Source: Zygnema cylindricum
Lineage: Eukaryota > Streptophyta > Zygnematophyceae > Zygnematales > Zygnemataceae
Length of the DNA stretch: 64,000 bases
Reading direction: 5' to 3'
Assembly (NCBI GenBank): GCA_037447655.1
Contig: JBBHKE010000298.1
Coordinates: 21,528-85,527 of the forward strand
Shown here: positions 10,085 to 20,609 of the stretch, one piece after another
Numbering within the stretch: position 1 is the stretch's first letter
How the letters are laid out: every line of letters starts with the position of its first letter
Program-made: the position numbers and the translations under genes
The notes under the pieces: generated by a model
What the model was told of the DNA's origin: nothing
Seen by the model: only the letters and a program-made list of their open reading frames with translations
The model's database searches: none

Positions 10085-10849
10085 GTGTAGTTACATCAAA
10101 CAAAAAGTGAGGTATTTTACGGAATTTTGTACCTAGCCGTACCATGCCGCACTATCTCATCGTGAGTTTTTCGAAAAGAACATTACACAATATAAGATTA
10201 CGATTCTCTAAGGATTTGGGAGAAAACATCGACCGTCCGATTGTATTTTGGTCTTAACCCGCGAAGCAATCGCTCCATCCGCCTCTGTAATGGTGAACCC
10301 ACCTCGCGGAGGTGAGTTCACCAATACATAACATGTAAAATTGCTACACGTGGACTATAAACACGTGCGACGAAGAAAAAATATATTTTTCACACTTCCC
10401 CGAAGTCACGTGCCGTCGGACAAGGTGACCGTAAAATCTTTGCCGAAAAGAAGTACGGTTTTTGCCTTCCAAAGACGAACGGATTTTGTCCTCCTTCCAA
10501 CTCCATGGTTTCGCGCGCTATTTTTTGTCGTTTTTATTTTGCAGTCAATGTAAAGAAAAGAGGACTGATGAAAGTCAGGAGAGTGAAGGGGATCTTTGAG
10601 GTACATTGACACGGTACCCTTGCAAAGTACACGTTCATAATACGGAAGTACGGATTTTCAAACGAATATGGTCGGTTTTCAAATCTTTGACGATTTTAGA
10701 GATTTGATCGTCAGCTTACGAGGAACCACCCAACTCGAAACACATATATGAAAACTTGCTTACAGACGCTACGCGATGTAATTGAGGCCTCTGTATTACA
10801 TAATTTTTGTTGTCCGTACTGTTACACAGACCTCCTGGTGTAACCATAC
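10085..10849. mobile_element. 765-bp insertion in A1 RT, probably a non-autonomous DNA transposon
   Basis: Compared with the A3 copy, A1 is interrupted exactly here. The ends resemble an inverted repeat: GTGTAGTTACATCA at the left and, on the other strand, GTATGGTTACACCA at the right (11 of 14, all differences transitions). Flanks CCTAGG and CCTTAGG may be a target duplication. No open frame with recognisable transposase is present. Confidence 0.5.
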
Positions 10850-11733
10850 CCTTAGGCATCACTATTTCACGTCAAAGGTCTGCACGCATTTTACAAATGA
10901 GTCAAGAGCATTACATTCTTGATCTTCTTGAGCATTTTGACATGTCAGATTGTAATTTGGTGCTTGCTCCCTTTGATCCCAATACCATTCTCACCAAAGT
11001 ATCCTCCGATGGGAATGCCTTAGGAGATATAAGCTCATTCTATCAGTCGATTGTAGGGAAATTAATGTATACTATGCTTGGTACACGGCCGGATATATGT
11101 GTCGCCGTTTGTCTTTTATCTCAATTTTTGCATTGTGCCACTCAAACTCATCTCCAAGCCGCCAAGCGTGTCCTTCGATACCTTCAAAGAACAAAACATC
11201 TTCACCTCACTTTTTACCATCCTTCTCCTCCCTCACCTTCCTCCTCTTCCTTTTCTCCGGACACTTCGATTATTGGATTTTGCGATGCGGATTTGGGAAA
11301 TCAACTCGACGATCGACGTTCCATTTCCGGTGTATGTTTTTCTTTAGGTGGTGGACTCGTCTCTTGGTCTTCCCGAAAACAAACCACGATTGCTCCTTCC
11401 TCGACGGAGGCGGAATATATGGCCGGCACTACCGCCACAAAATCGGCGATTTGGTTTCGACGCCTTCTTTCCGATCTTTCTTTTCCTCCATCTTCTCCCA
11501 CCTCCATTTTTTGTGACTCTCAAGGGGCATTGGCTCTTATGAAAAATCCTATCCATCATACACGCACAAAACACATTGACATTCAATTTCATTTTACGCG
11601 TGATAAAATCCTTGATGGCACCGTTTCTTTCTCTCATTGTTTCTCCGGCTCTCAACTTGCCGATTTTCTCACTAAACCTCTACCTCGTCCCTTATTTTAT
11701 CATCACATTTATTTTGCCGGTCTTCGTGACTAA
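10850..11733 (+). pseudogene. Copia A1 reverse transcriptase end and RNase H
   Basis: A single open frame gives LGITISRQRS, LQMSQEHYILDLLEHFDM, then the copia RNase H: GFCDADLGNQLDDRRSISG, SSTEAEYMAGT, IFCDSQGALAL and NPIHHTRTKHIDIQFHFTR, ending LADFLTKPLPRPLF before TAA at 11731-11733. The conserved acidic residues of RNase H are visible. It is intact from the insertion to the stop. Confidence 0.9.
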
Positions 11734-11755
11734 ACATGCTTTAATCGAGGGGGGG

Positions 11756-12232
11756 TGTTAAAATACACTTAAAGCATTCTAAAACTACTTGTTGATTTCT
11801 ACACTACTTTTTGAGTCCTAATTGCTACGCTATGAGTCAAGTACCTTGGTTTAGCGTTGTGTACTTTATTTAGTGGAATGTACATACCTTTATTAGAGTT
11901 GTTTATTCTTACGTAGGAATCCTTTTAGTCTTGATTCCTTTTACCGTAGCTAGATGTACTTTCCTAAGTTATGCTTTAGATTAGATGTACCTTTTAAAGT
12001 CTTCTACGGCTACCTCTTAATCCGTCTTACTATAAAACAACCTTGTTTCGTTATGTAAAATTACTTAATTAAAAAGACACTCAAACGACGAACCTTCTCA
12101 CTTGTTCCCTTGTTCATCGTTACTCCTTTTTCTGTCTTTTGTCATATCTTGGCCTTTTCAACTACTTCGGCCTATCTTTGATATTTTATCATATTAAGTC
12201 TTTTTCGGCCGTTTATGGCCTCTCATTCAATA
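11756..12232 (+). repeat. Copia A1 3' LTR
   Basis: Preceded by a G-rich polypurine tract (about 11,744-11,755). It begins TGTTAAAATACACTTAAAGC and ends CTCATTCAATA; the same sequence forms the 5' LTR of A2 and, reversed, the LTR of A3. Length 477 bp. Confidence 0.88.
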
Positions 12233-12768
12233 CAGGTTTCTTTAGCGTATAGGAATAATTACCGTTATTTACGCTAATTGAGAATATGGATTTTTTCAAA
12301 AAAAGCATACATACTAATAATTTACTTATATTAATTTGGTTTTTAGAAAAATTAAATATCCGCCCCAAACATGTTTACACTAATATAGGTACATGTACAA
12401 AATCTGACAAATCGTACACAAATCGTACGTTCACACGGTCGAATCGCGGTTGTCGGACGAATATGTGCGAACGTGATTTTTGACAACCCGATTTCATCCC
12501 CTTTTTATAGGGCATATTCTCATGCGTCCGTGGTTACTAAAACCCATTAATTATACTTTTTCACTTACAAAGGTACTGTTTTGTACGGTCTGACACTAAC
12601 CGTACACCACAGTGTTTAAATGATAATGTACTTTCATTTTTTACTCAAATTGGAAAAGAACCCTAAATGGCGTAAAAGAAAAAACAGAATAATTTATGCT
12701 ATTTAAGAATTTGGGAAAAAAAAAGGTACCTTAAATAGCGTTCATTACGCTAATAACGATTCACGGTG
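12233..12768. mobile_element. MITE 1 (CACCG family)
   Basis: Flanked by TA on both sides (12231-12232, 12769-12770). The right end reads ACGCTAATAACGATTCACGG then TG; the left terminal repeat is shortened (CAGGTTTCTTTAGCG). The interior shares the ACACGGTCGAATCGCGG and GTACGGTCTGACACT blocks with MITE 2. It sits exactly at the end of the A1 LTR. No coding capacity. Confidence 0.65.
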
Positions 12769-13070
12769 TAGTAGTTGCAAAATAGAAGAATGTTTACGGT
12801 TTAATTTTTGATTTTTCTGTGAGATGAAGAAATACAATTGGAACTGAATTGAGATCTAAAGAGATTTCCACATCAGCATAACCTGCAATTTTGGAAATAT
12901 ATGGATGAGTGAACATTTTTTTTCAGTTTTTTTTTTTTTTAAATCATAATATGCGTCTTGTTTAGCTCAAATCTGCTAAGGATACAAAAAAAAATTTAAA
13001 ATAAAAAAAAAACAAAAGTTTCCTACAGCTCTTAAATTCTTGCAAACCTTTGTGTTGAAATTGCTTCTAG
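12769..13070. other. Intron-like AT-rich sequence
   Basis: AT-rich sequence with poly-A and poly-T runs. I see no gene here; it leads into a splice acceptor at 13069-13070. Confidence 0.4.
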
Positions 13071-13136
13071 AGAAATCAACTCGAATAACTTTGAAGGAGG
13101 ATTTCCAAATCTGAAGTCGAAAAAACTTCAAGTATT
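13071..13136 (+). CDS. LRR exon, plus strand (LRR fragment P1)
   Basis: A pyrimidine-rich stretch ending TTCTAG precedes the exon and GTAAGA follows. With a phase-2 intron on each side the 66 bp encode EINSNNFEGGFPNLKSKKLQ and VL, fitting the xxLxxNxFxGxxP consensus of one plant LRR. LRR units form a curved ligand-binding surface in receptor ectodomains. It is a single exon on the strand opposite to the other LRR exons of the window, so it is either a different gene or an inverted piece. The rest of its gene is not identified apart from 14261-14323. Confidence 0.6.
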
Positions 13137-14260
13137 GTAAGAAACCGATTCTTTTTGAGATTGTTTGACATCATCACCCACAAAAAATGCACACATGTTT
13201 TGTTTTAAATGTTGCTGTCAGATGTGTACATGCTTTAAAGTCACGAAAAACGGTAGCAAAATTCCGAAAATCTTGCTCTCCCTCTCCCTCCCTCCCTCCC
13301 TCCCTCGTTCCTCCCTTTTTACTTTCTCCCTCTTTCTCCCTCCCTCTCCCTGTTCCTCTCTCTCGCGTGCGCGCTCTCGTAGTGTTATTTTTTTCTAGCA
13401 ATAAATGATTGATTTTGCTGAATGATAATTAGTGGTCAACTAATGAAATTTATGTGAAGTTCATTTTCATTTTTTAGCCCAACTGTTTTCAATTTCTGAC
13501 TTTTACTTCTCTTAAGTCTGTCCATTACTCTGCTCGCCTTCTTTTTCCAACCTTATAAAAATGGCAACAAACACAGGAACATCACTTTATAGAATACTTG
13601 AAAACATATCTTATTTTTGATCAATCCAATTTGTATATAAAAATTGCCATGAAGCCAAGTAGACAAAACCTGAAAAAAATATAAACATTCAAATGAGTTT
13701 TTTTTTCCAAAGAAAATAAAAATAAAAGATGAATTTACAAAACTATATTTTAGTGTGGAGAAGCTCCCGATTGAATGATTTTTTGTTTTTTATTTTTGTC
13801 CTTGCAAAAATATGAATATTTTATGCATTATATAATTCGATTTAGGTAATATGTATGTGTGCAATATATATTTCAGTGTCCACGAGGGAACAAAAAGCAG
13901 AAAAATACTTACTTAAAAAAAACAAATTAGAGGCACTAAAAGACAAGTACAAATTTATTGTACTGTAAATAAAAAAACCTTGCTATCACAAAGTTACGCA
14001 AACATGGGTTACTTAAAATGAGCAAAACAAAAAATATGTGACCCGAGGTTGCAAGTATGAGATCCATTTTTTTTCCATATATTATGGAATTTATTTCTTC
14101 ATGTGAAGTTATAGACTCATTTTTTGTGAATTCATAGTTTTATTCGCCAAAAAATTACTTTATTTGGTCAAAGTCGATTTATTTTTTTCGAGTTCAATTT
14201 TTTTTTGCCAAATTGTGATTTTTTTTGGTCAATTATTGTTTATTTTGGCAAGGATGCGAG
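13137..14260. other. Intron-like region with CT microsatellite
   Basis: AT-rich sequence with long A and T runs; no coding region recognised. A pyrimidine microsatellite lies at about 13,276-13,372. Confidence 0.4.
13276..13372. repeat. CT-rich microsatellite (CCCT/CT)n
   Basis: Runs of CTCC, CCCT and TCTC on the plus strand. The open frames across it (Ser/Pro/Leu rich) are products of the repeat. Confidence 0.85.
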
Positions 14261-14323
14261 TTACAATAAATTAAATGACCTTTCCCCTCTGAATTCGGCA
14301 GCTATGCCAAACTTGGTATATTT
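14261..14323 (+). CDS. LRR exon, plus strand (LRR fragment P2)
   Basis: A 63-bp exon candidate between an AG (GATGCGAG) and a GTGAGT donor, with phase 2 at both ends as in P1. It encodes YNKLNDLSPLNSAAMPNLVY and L, matching NxLxxLxP..AxxxLxNLxxL of an LRR unit. It is weaker than the minus-strand exons because the acceptor is not strongly pyrimidine-rich. If real it belongs with 13071-13136 to a plus-strand LRR gene interrupted downstream by copia A2. Confidence 0.45.
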
Positions 14324-14866
14324 GTGAGTTAAAAAACTCTTAAGCTTTTACCTAGACGTGGGTTTTAGCATGGAAACTTCAAACTTTTTGAGATCCAAAT
14401 GCATTTTTTTTTTGTGCCATCGTCACCACATATCGGTAAATGTTTGCTAACAAATTGGGATATTTAAGTTTGTTTTAATGCTAAAATTGAACATCAACTA
14501 TTCAACATTTTTTGTGGGCAAATTTTACTTTCTAAATTTCAATTTTTTGGCCACTGGTCAACGTTGACCCTCACAAGTTTGTGGAGAAAACTGATGTTTG
14601 TGACTTCGTGAAGGAAAAAAAAAAATCAATTTTTAAGGATGAATGTTTTTGGAAATTTTTTTATGTTTTTTTGTGGAATGCTAAGCATTGACAAATACGG
14701 TGACTATGTATAAAAAATCTTCAGTATAAAAAATGAAAATTGTATGTGTCTAAATTTTTTCTTTGAACTTCTGTAGAGAGTGAAGTAGATCATTAATTAG
14801 TTAATCATTCATCTACCAGAGAAAAGATAATGGAACACTTAAAAAGTAACTTTTGATTGATATAAC
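14324..14866. other. AT-rich intron-like sequence
   Basis: No gene recognised between the LRR exon candidate and the A2 LTR. Confidence 0.35.
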
Positions 14867-15313
14867 TGTTGAAATACAATAAAGCATTCTACACTACTTG
14901 TTGTTCTCTACACTACTTTTCAAGTCCTACAACCATTTATTAGAATTTTACATACCTTTATTAGAAATGTACATACCTTTATTAGAATTGATGATTCTTG
15001 CATAGGAATCCTTTTAGACCTAGATTCCTTTTACCGTAACTAGTTGTGCCTTCCTAAGTTACGCCTTAGATTAGATGTACCTTTTAGAGCATTTTCCGCT
15101 ACCTCTTACTTTGTCTTACTATAAGACTCTCTTGTGTCGTCATGTAAATTACTTAAAATCAAAAGACACTCAAATGACAAACTTCTCACTTGTTCCTTTG
15201 TTTATCGTTACTCCTTCTTGTCTTCTTTATGTTGGCATTTTCTTCTTTTTCGGCCTATCTTTGATATTTTGTCATATTTGTTTTTTCGGCCTTTCATGGC
15301 CTCTCATTCAATA
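14867..15313 (+). repeat. Copia A2 5' LTR
   Basis: Begins TGTTGAAATACAATAAAGC and ends CTCATTCAATA directly before the primer site; 447 bp. An ATG at 15296-15298 near its end opens a frame running through the primer site. Confidence 0.85.
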
Positions 15314-16170
15314 GGTTATGGGCCTTGCCCTTCGTCTGTCTCAAACTCAAGATGAGGCGTGGCAGATTTTGTGTCGCACCTACGAAACCGATACTTAGCC
15401 ACATCGTTTGTCACTACGTCAACAATTCAACGGTGCTCAAAAAGATAAATCTGAAACTATGCTTGTCTTAATTTAACGAATTAAATTATCGGCTGGACGA
15501 CTTAAGTGCATTAATTACACTGTCACTCATGAGGATCTCATAAGTACTATTTTGGGTGGATTACCTCTCTTGTTTGACTCTTTTGCAAGTACGATGAATG
15601 CTAATGCATCCACGGTTACGCTGCCAAATCTCACTGACTGTTTGTTACACGAAGAGACGCGCCTATATCTTAACAAACTTGTCGATTCTACTGATGGTTC
15701 GGCGTTTGTTGTCTCTCCCCCCACGAAATCTCCACTGATTGCAGGATCTCAACCTTTTTGCAAATATTGCAAAGAGCGTGACCACGTCATCGACGCGTGC
15801 CCTGCATTGATTAAGAAACGTGAAAAGGACCGTACGGCTGGTGGACCGCGAGGACTTCCTTCAACGAATCCTAGTCCGAAGTCCTTGTCGTATTCCCACG
15901 CCTACCCACCGCCACTTGGTCATGCGGCGCACGCGACGGTCAACTTCAATTTGCCGTACGGCCCACTGCCACCGTGGTACCTTACTCCTTATTATTACAT
16001 TCCTCCTCAAAATCTGCCGGTTTCACCTTTTCCTGACGTCCTTTCAACAACCAACCAAAATGTTGGGTGTGCGTCACCTGCAACTGTTTCTATCCCATAT
16101 ATACCCCACCCACTTCCCTCCGTGGACTATGGGTACGGTTTTTCGCAATCAAGTAATCCTTGTGATTAGC
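15296..16170 (+). pseudogene. Copia A2 Gag
   Basis: The start codon lies in the LTR: ATG 15296 gives MASHSIGYGPCPSSVSNSR and a stop, because the N-terminal half of Gag has been deleted just after the primer site. In other frames the Gag core (DEAWQILCRTYE, LISTILGGLPLLFDSFAS) and a zinc knuckle CKYCKERDHVIDAC (about 15,760-15,801) remain, followed by a Pro/Tyr-rich tail to TAG at 16168-16170. Stops occur near 15,397 and 15,473. The copia Gag binds element RNA. Confidence 0.8.
15314..15324 (+). promoter_or_regulatory. Primer binding site (internal tRNA-iMet), A2
   Basis: GGTTATGGGCC directly follows the LTR. It is complementary to the anticodon stem-loop of initiator tRNA-Met, the arrangement known from Drosophila copia. 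Confidence 0.85.
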
Positions 16171-17560
16171 TAATTGACTCAGGCGCTTCTCATCACATGT
16201 GTTGTTGGCGTGATATGATGCTTAATATTGTCCCCTTGACATTCCCTTACATATTTATTTGGGAAACAATATGATTCCAACTTCCATTCTCGTTGGACAG
16301 GTGCATATTAATTCTGGTTCGCACGCCTCTCTTCCAATAATCTTGGACAAGGTTTATTTGTACCTAACCTCAAAATGAATTTTTTTTTTGGCTAGTTCGG
16401 CTTTGCGCCATGGGAGTTTTGTTGTTATCACCGAATCCATCGTTCAATTCTTTTCCTCCACTATGGATCTCATTGGTACTAGCACTCGGATGGGCAATTT
16501 ATATCTTTTAAATTTTTTAATGATATTGCTCATGTTTCTTTAGCCCATTCTCCCTCTTCTTCCTCTTTTCTTACATGGCATCTTCGTTACGGCCATATTA
16601 ATGGTACTAGCCTAGCTTCCCTTGGGAAAGGGCTTGTAATCGGCATCGATAAATTAAATTAAAACAAAATTGACTTTTGTCATGGTTGTATTATTAAAAA
16701 AATTCCTCGTTTACCTTTTTTTTTTTCTTCTTTTCACTCTTTGGCTCCCCTTGATCTCATTCATAGTGATGTATGCGGTCCTTTTCCCATTCCAAGCTTT
16801 GGCGGCGCATCATATTTTCTCACTTTTATTGATGATTTTTCTCGCTTTACATATGTTTATTTTATGCGTCATAAATCCAATTTTTTCACCCATTTTCAAC
16901 ATTTCAAAGCACTTGTAGAAAATCACTTGTCATCGCGCATCAAAACCCTTTGCACAGATAATGGGGGGGAATTTGTTTCCAATGTTTTTTTTGAGCTTCT
17001 ACTAACACATGGCATTTTACATCACAAAACTTCTCCCCATTCTCCGCAACAAAATGATGATGCCAAACGTCTAAATCGCACTCTCATTGACATGTCTCTC
17101 TCTCTTCTCCATTTTGCATCCTTACCTTTTCACTTTTGGGAAGAAGCCTTACTAACTTCCTCTTATATTTGAAATCGCTCTCCTACCTCCTCTCTTTCTA
17201 ACAAAACTCCTTTTGAAGCGTGGCATGGCACAAAAACTGATGTCTCTCATTTTCGTTTTTTTGGTTGCGACACATACTTCAAAATTCTTCCCCCTTCCAA
17301 TGGTAAATTAGGTGTTGAGCTATATGAGGAATTTTTGTGGGATGTTCCCCGATTTCTAATGCCTTTCGTACTTGGCGCCCCTCTTCCCGCCGAATTGTCA
17401 CCACTCGTGACGTTATTTTTCGTGAGACTCCTCTCATACGTACGCTTGTACCCAATTTTCAACTCACTCCTCTCCCTAGTTTATTTCCTCCTTACGAAAC
17501 TGTCCCCTCTAATTCTGTTACCACCTTGCTTATACCCCCTTTAACCCCTTTCTGACATAC
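16171..17560 (+). pseudogene. Copia A2 protease and integrase
   Basis: A protease active site is still readable as LIDSGASHHM right after the Gag stop. The pre-integrase segment (WHLRYGHIN, FCHGCII) and the integrase core follow: D in IHSDVCGPF, D in LCTDNGGEF, but NDDAKRLNRT has Lys where the catalytic Glu should be (GAA to AAA). A TGA at about 17,168 and a frameshift near 17,310 precede the FRTWRPSSRRIVTTRDVIF block. Confidence 0.85.
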
Positions 17561-18316
17561 GCCCCATTTAATCCCTCATCTTTCTCTTATTTCTACAATT
17601 TTTTTGTCTTTTACAGATTCTGTCCCTTCCTGTTCTGGCGATGAACTTTCCTTGGTATGTTCCACGATTTCCGGTGATCCACCTCCTGTGGTACATTCTG
17701 TTGACACTTACGCGACGGTTTTGGATGCGCCAAACTTTCATATCGTTGGTGACGTTACGGTTCTTCCCTCGACAAATTTGTTTCCATGTCCTTTGGAAGT
17801 TACGTCTCCAACAAAATTGGATAGTTATTCGATCATTATTACGTCGTTAACGCCACCTGTTGAACAACTTGCCGTACGTCAAAGTACGCGACTTTCCCAA
17901 CCAACAGGAAGATTCGCGAAAATCTTGCTCAAGCCAACCTTGCCGACGTCAAAGATCCTCCCACATTAAATGCCGCGTTGAAACAACCTGATGCTGACAA
18001 GTGGCGGCTCGCTGCTACATAAGAGTACGACGCATTAATGACAAACAATACCTGGACGCTTTGTACTCTTCCACCAAATCGCCGTGCAATTGGTTCCAAG
18101 TGGATTTTTAAGATTAAAGGACTGGCACATGGTATTATCGACCATTACTAGGCATGTTTCGTCGCCAAAGGTTACTTACAGACAGACGGCGTTGACTTCA
18201 ACGAGACTTTTGCCGCAGTCGCAAAGTTTGACTCCATCCGTACAATTTTGTCCCTTGCAGCTTTTCGTGATTGGGAATTACAACAACTTGACGTCAAAAT
18301 TGCTTTCATTGCCTAA
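17561..18316 (+). pseudogene. Copia A2 linker and start of RT
   Basis: Serine/proline-rich linker, then a broken RVT_2 start with GSKWIFKIKGL and DFNETFAAVAKFDSIRTILS, ending at LQQLDVKIAF. Beyond 18316 similarity to A1 stops abruptly. Confidence 0.8.
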
Positions 18317-18742
18317 ACAAATTGCTATCCTGTGATGTGTGAGAGAGATAATCTCTTCCTATGCTTTTCTCACTATTTAAGCTCGTGCACTCCTATCCAA
18401 TGTGAATGTGTGCATTCGTTTGGTCCAATGGCTACACGCCAAAATATAGAATGTCAGCCGTCGCTGGACGCGCCCAAAAATGCATCAGTTTCTCGTGGAA
18501 TCGTCCCAAATTTCCGTACAATTCGATCCGTCCGTCCGTACAATATCCGCTCTCCGATATCTGTACACAATATCGGCCGAGATCGTCCAAAATCAGCAAA
18601 TCCTCGGTGCCCATCTCTGGATCTTTGGAAGTTCCCTTCCTAACCCTGACTCTTCAAGTTCGAAGACTTTATCTTTTCAAGATGCTACCTCTCAATCACC
18701 CCTTAAAAAGCTGACTCGGGATTTAAAAAAAAAAAAAAAAAA
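18317..18742 (+). other. Unassigned segment ending in an A tract
   Basis: Moderately GC-rich stretch unlike its AT-rich surroundings, ending in a run of about 19 A (18724-18742). Open frames of about 100 codons have no similarity I know. It could be a retroposed piece with a poly-A tail or the end of another transposon; not resolved. Confidence 0.3.
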
Positions 18743-18835
18743 ACAAATCCTCTCTCCTCTCTCACCTCTTTCCTCCTCTCTCCTCTCTCCTCTCTCCTCT
18801 CCTCTTTCCTTCTCTTTTCTTTATCTGATCCTGTT
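18743..18835. repeat. CT microsatellite
   Basis: TCTCC/CTCTC repeats on the plus strand directly after the A tract. Confidence 0.85.
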
Positions 18836-19087
18836 TTCTCTTCAGGATTTGAAAATCTTCTACACCTTAGTTTTCTCGTTCAGTATTTTGTGATTCCTAA
18901 AGCTTACTGAAGACACAATGTTCATACACAAAACATCTTTCTTCTTGTCTTCTTTTTTCTTGCCCTCACTTAACAGCTGAATCACACTAGTACAATTTGA
19001 AAGTTTTGAGTTTCTAAAATAGAAAAAGAAAAAACAAAGACATAGATCAGGAAAACCCAAAAAAAATGCAATCAGTGTGGTACTTAC

Positions 19088-19156
19088 AATTCGTCAAATG
19101 CTTTAATTGAAAAACTTTTAGGAAGATTTCCACTAAAGTTATTCCCGTTAAGATAT
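19088..19156 (-). CDS. LRR exon 4 of minus-strand LRR fragment M2
   Basis: On the minus strand an acceptor CTTCGTTCAG precedes and GTAAGTACC follows. The 69-bp exon, phase 2 at both ends, encodes YLNGNNFSGNLPKSFSIKAF plus DEL, a textbook LxxNxFSGxLP repeat. It continues from 19967-20038. The next exon in the downstream direction (lower coordinates) is not found; a poly-A segment and copia A2 lie there. Confidence 0.8.
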
Positions 19157-19966
19157 CTGAACGAAGAAAGAACAAAAAAAATAAAAATAATAAAATATAA
19201 CACAAAAAGAAAACAAGTCAATCACATCCTCATTTTTTTTGAGGTATCCTTAAGAGGCCTCATTTTTCAATTTTGTGCTTGACTCATAAGCCAGGACTTC
19301 TTTTTATCTTTTGAGAACGACGATGTTTATTTTAGTAATCAGGAAAAACTGATTTTTGATACTTAAACCTCCTGTCGACCAGTTAAAATAGAACTGGGAC
19401 TAACCAACACCAGCTAGAGATTATATATTGATGAAATATGGCAACACCATATGTTATAGCTCTTCAAATGTGAAAACTGAAATTCCAACTAAAACAACAA
19501 TAATTTAACATGGCAGTTTTACTTAACAGACATATATTTAGTTTCTATATGCTCAAAATTTTGTCATTTCCCACTGATTTTTAAAATTAACAAACAATAC
19601 ATGGGGCACATTGTGGCATTGCACATTTTACTTTGGGACCATTTAAGCCCATTCCATAAAGTAGAAAAAAGAATAGCAATCGACAATCTCTCAACAACGT
19701 ACATATATATACATATGTATGTGCATATGTAAATGCATACAAATATGTATAAATATTATATGCATATGTATATAATACATGTGTATGTATTTATATATAC
19801 ATAAACACACATACACGCACACAAAACACATACTAAAAAATGTTAGGTGAATCCATTCGTTTCATGGATGATCATTCCAATTTATGTGTTTTTTCAAATT
19901 TGTTTTTCTCAATTGACAATGTAATTGTTTTTTCAAATAATTATGTATTCTGGAATGAAGTCTCAC
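19157..19966. other. Intron with AT/GT microsatellite
   Basis: Intronic AT-rich DNA; alternating ATAT/ATGT tract at about 19,698-19,830. No gene seen. Confidence 0.6.
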
Positions 19967-20038
19967 AACTTTCGAAGATTTGGTAAACGAAAAATTTCAT
20001 CCGGTAATGTCCCTGCAAGCTTGTTGCCTCCTAAATTC
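19967..20038 (-). CDS. LRR exon 3 of fragment M2
   Basis: Minus strand, acceptor CGTTGACAG and donor GTGAGAC. The 72 bp encode NLGGNKLAGTLPDEIFRLPN plus LRKL, one complete 24-residue plant LRR in phase 2. The 72-bp size and phase are those of LRR exons in plant receptor-like kinase genes. Confidence 0.85.
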
Positions 20039-20537
20039 CTGTCAACGAAAAAAACTCCCTACCTCTCAAATTTAAAAATGTATATATAATATATATATGT
20101 ATACACATGCATATTTTTTTGCAATGTCTCCAAATTTCTATAAATATGCAATTTACCTTGTTGTACAAAAGCCCTCATTCATTCTCATTTTACTGAAACT
20201 TCAATTTAAAGTAACAAAAATTTGCCAAGTTTTAACACATCAATCGCTATGTTTCTTTCGAATTTTGGACTACATAAAAACTTTGGTTGTATCTTTTAAT
20301 TTTACTGTTTCATCTGTCTAAAAGAGCTGAAAGACATATCAAATAACTTCATGTCTTTTAACTTTCGCATTTTGATATAGAAAAATCGGCAACAATTTGC
20401 CGTTATGATGCAATATAGCTTCCGAAGTAGTCATTCAATTGCTCCTGATTATGAACCACAACAGAATTTTAACCAAATTTCACTTGAATTTTTAATCCAC
20501 GAAAAACCCTAGAATATATGTGCCACGACTTTTGTAC
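20039..20537. other. Intron, no other feature seen
   Basis: AT-rich DNA between two LRR exons. Confidence 0.6.
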
Positions 20538-20609
20538 AAGTATTCCAAGTTTTGGAAGGCGGAGAAGACGTTCAGCAAAGTCCCCTTTAGAGAGTTCTTT
20601 GAAAGATCC
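20538..20609 (-). CDS. LRR exon 2 of fragment M2
   Basis: Minus strand, acceptor TTGACTTCAG, donor GTACAA (weaker than the others). The 72 bp encode DLSKNSLKGTLLNVFSAFQN plus LEYL in phase 2. The DLSxNxLxG start is the commonest form of a plant LRR. Confidence 0.8.

Larger units (their letters stand above)
7839..12232 (+). mobile_element. Copia A1, 5'-truncated, with internal DNA insertion
   Basis: The domain order integrase then RT then RNase H is that of Ty1/copia. It lacks 5' LTR, Gag and protease and is fused at 7838/7839 to a gypsy LTR fragment. Coding is broken by frameshifts, stops and a 765-bp insertion. It ends with a G-rich tract and a 477-bp 3' LTR that is shared with A2 (14867) and A3 (22378). 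Confidence 0.9.
14867..18316 (+). mobile_element. Copia A2, 3'-truncated
   Basis: 5' LTR, primer site, partial Gag, protease, integrase and the start of RT are present. It stops at 18316 inside RT (after the LQQLDVKIAF motif) with no 3' LTR in the flank. It is close to A1 and A3 in LTR and protein. The many stops, a deleted Gag N-terminus and a lost integrase Glu show long decay. Confidence 0.88.

Noticed and set aside
18847-18892. Possible plus-strand LRR exon after TTCTCTTCAG
   Set aside because: Only a short LKIFYTLVFSFSIL-type sequence before a stop, without an LRR core or good donor.
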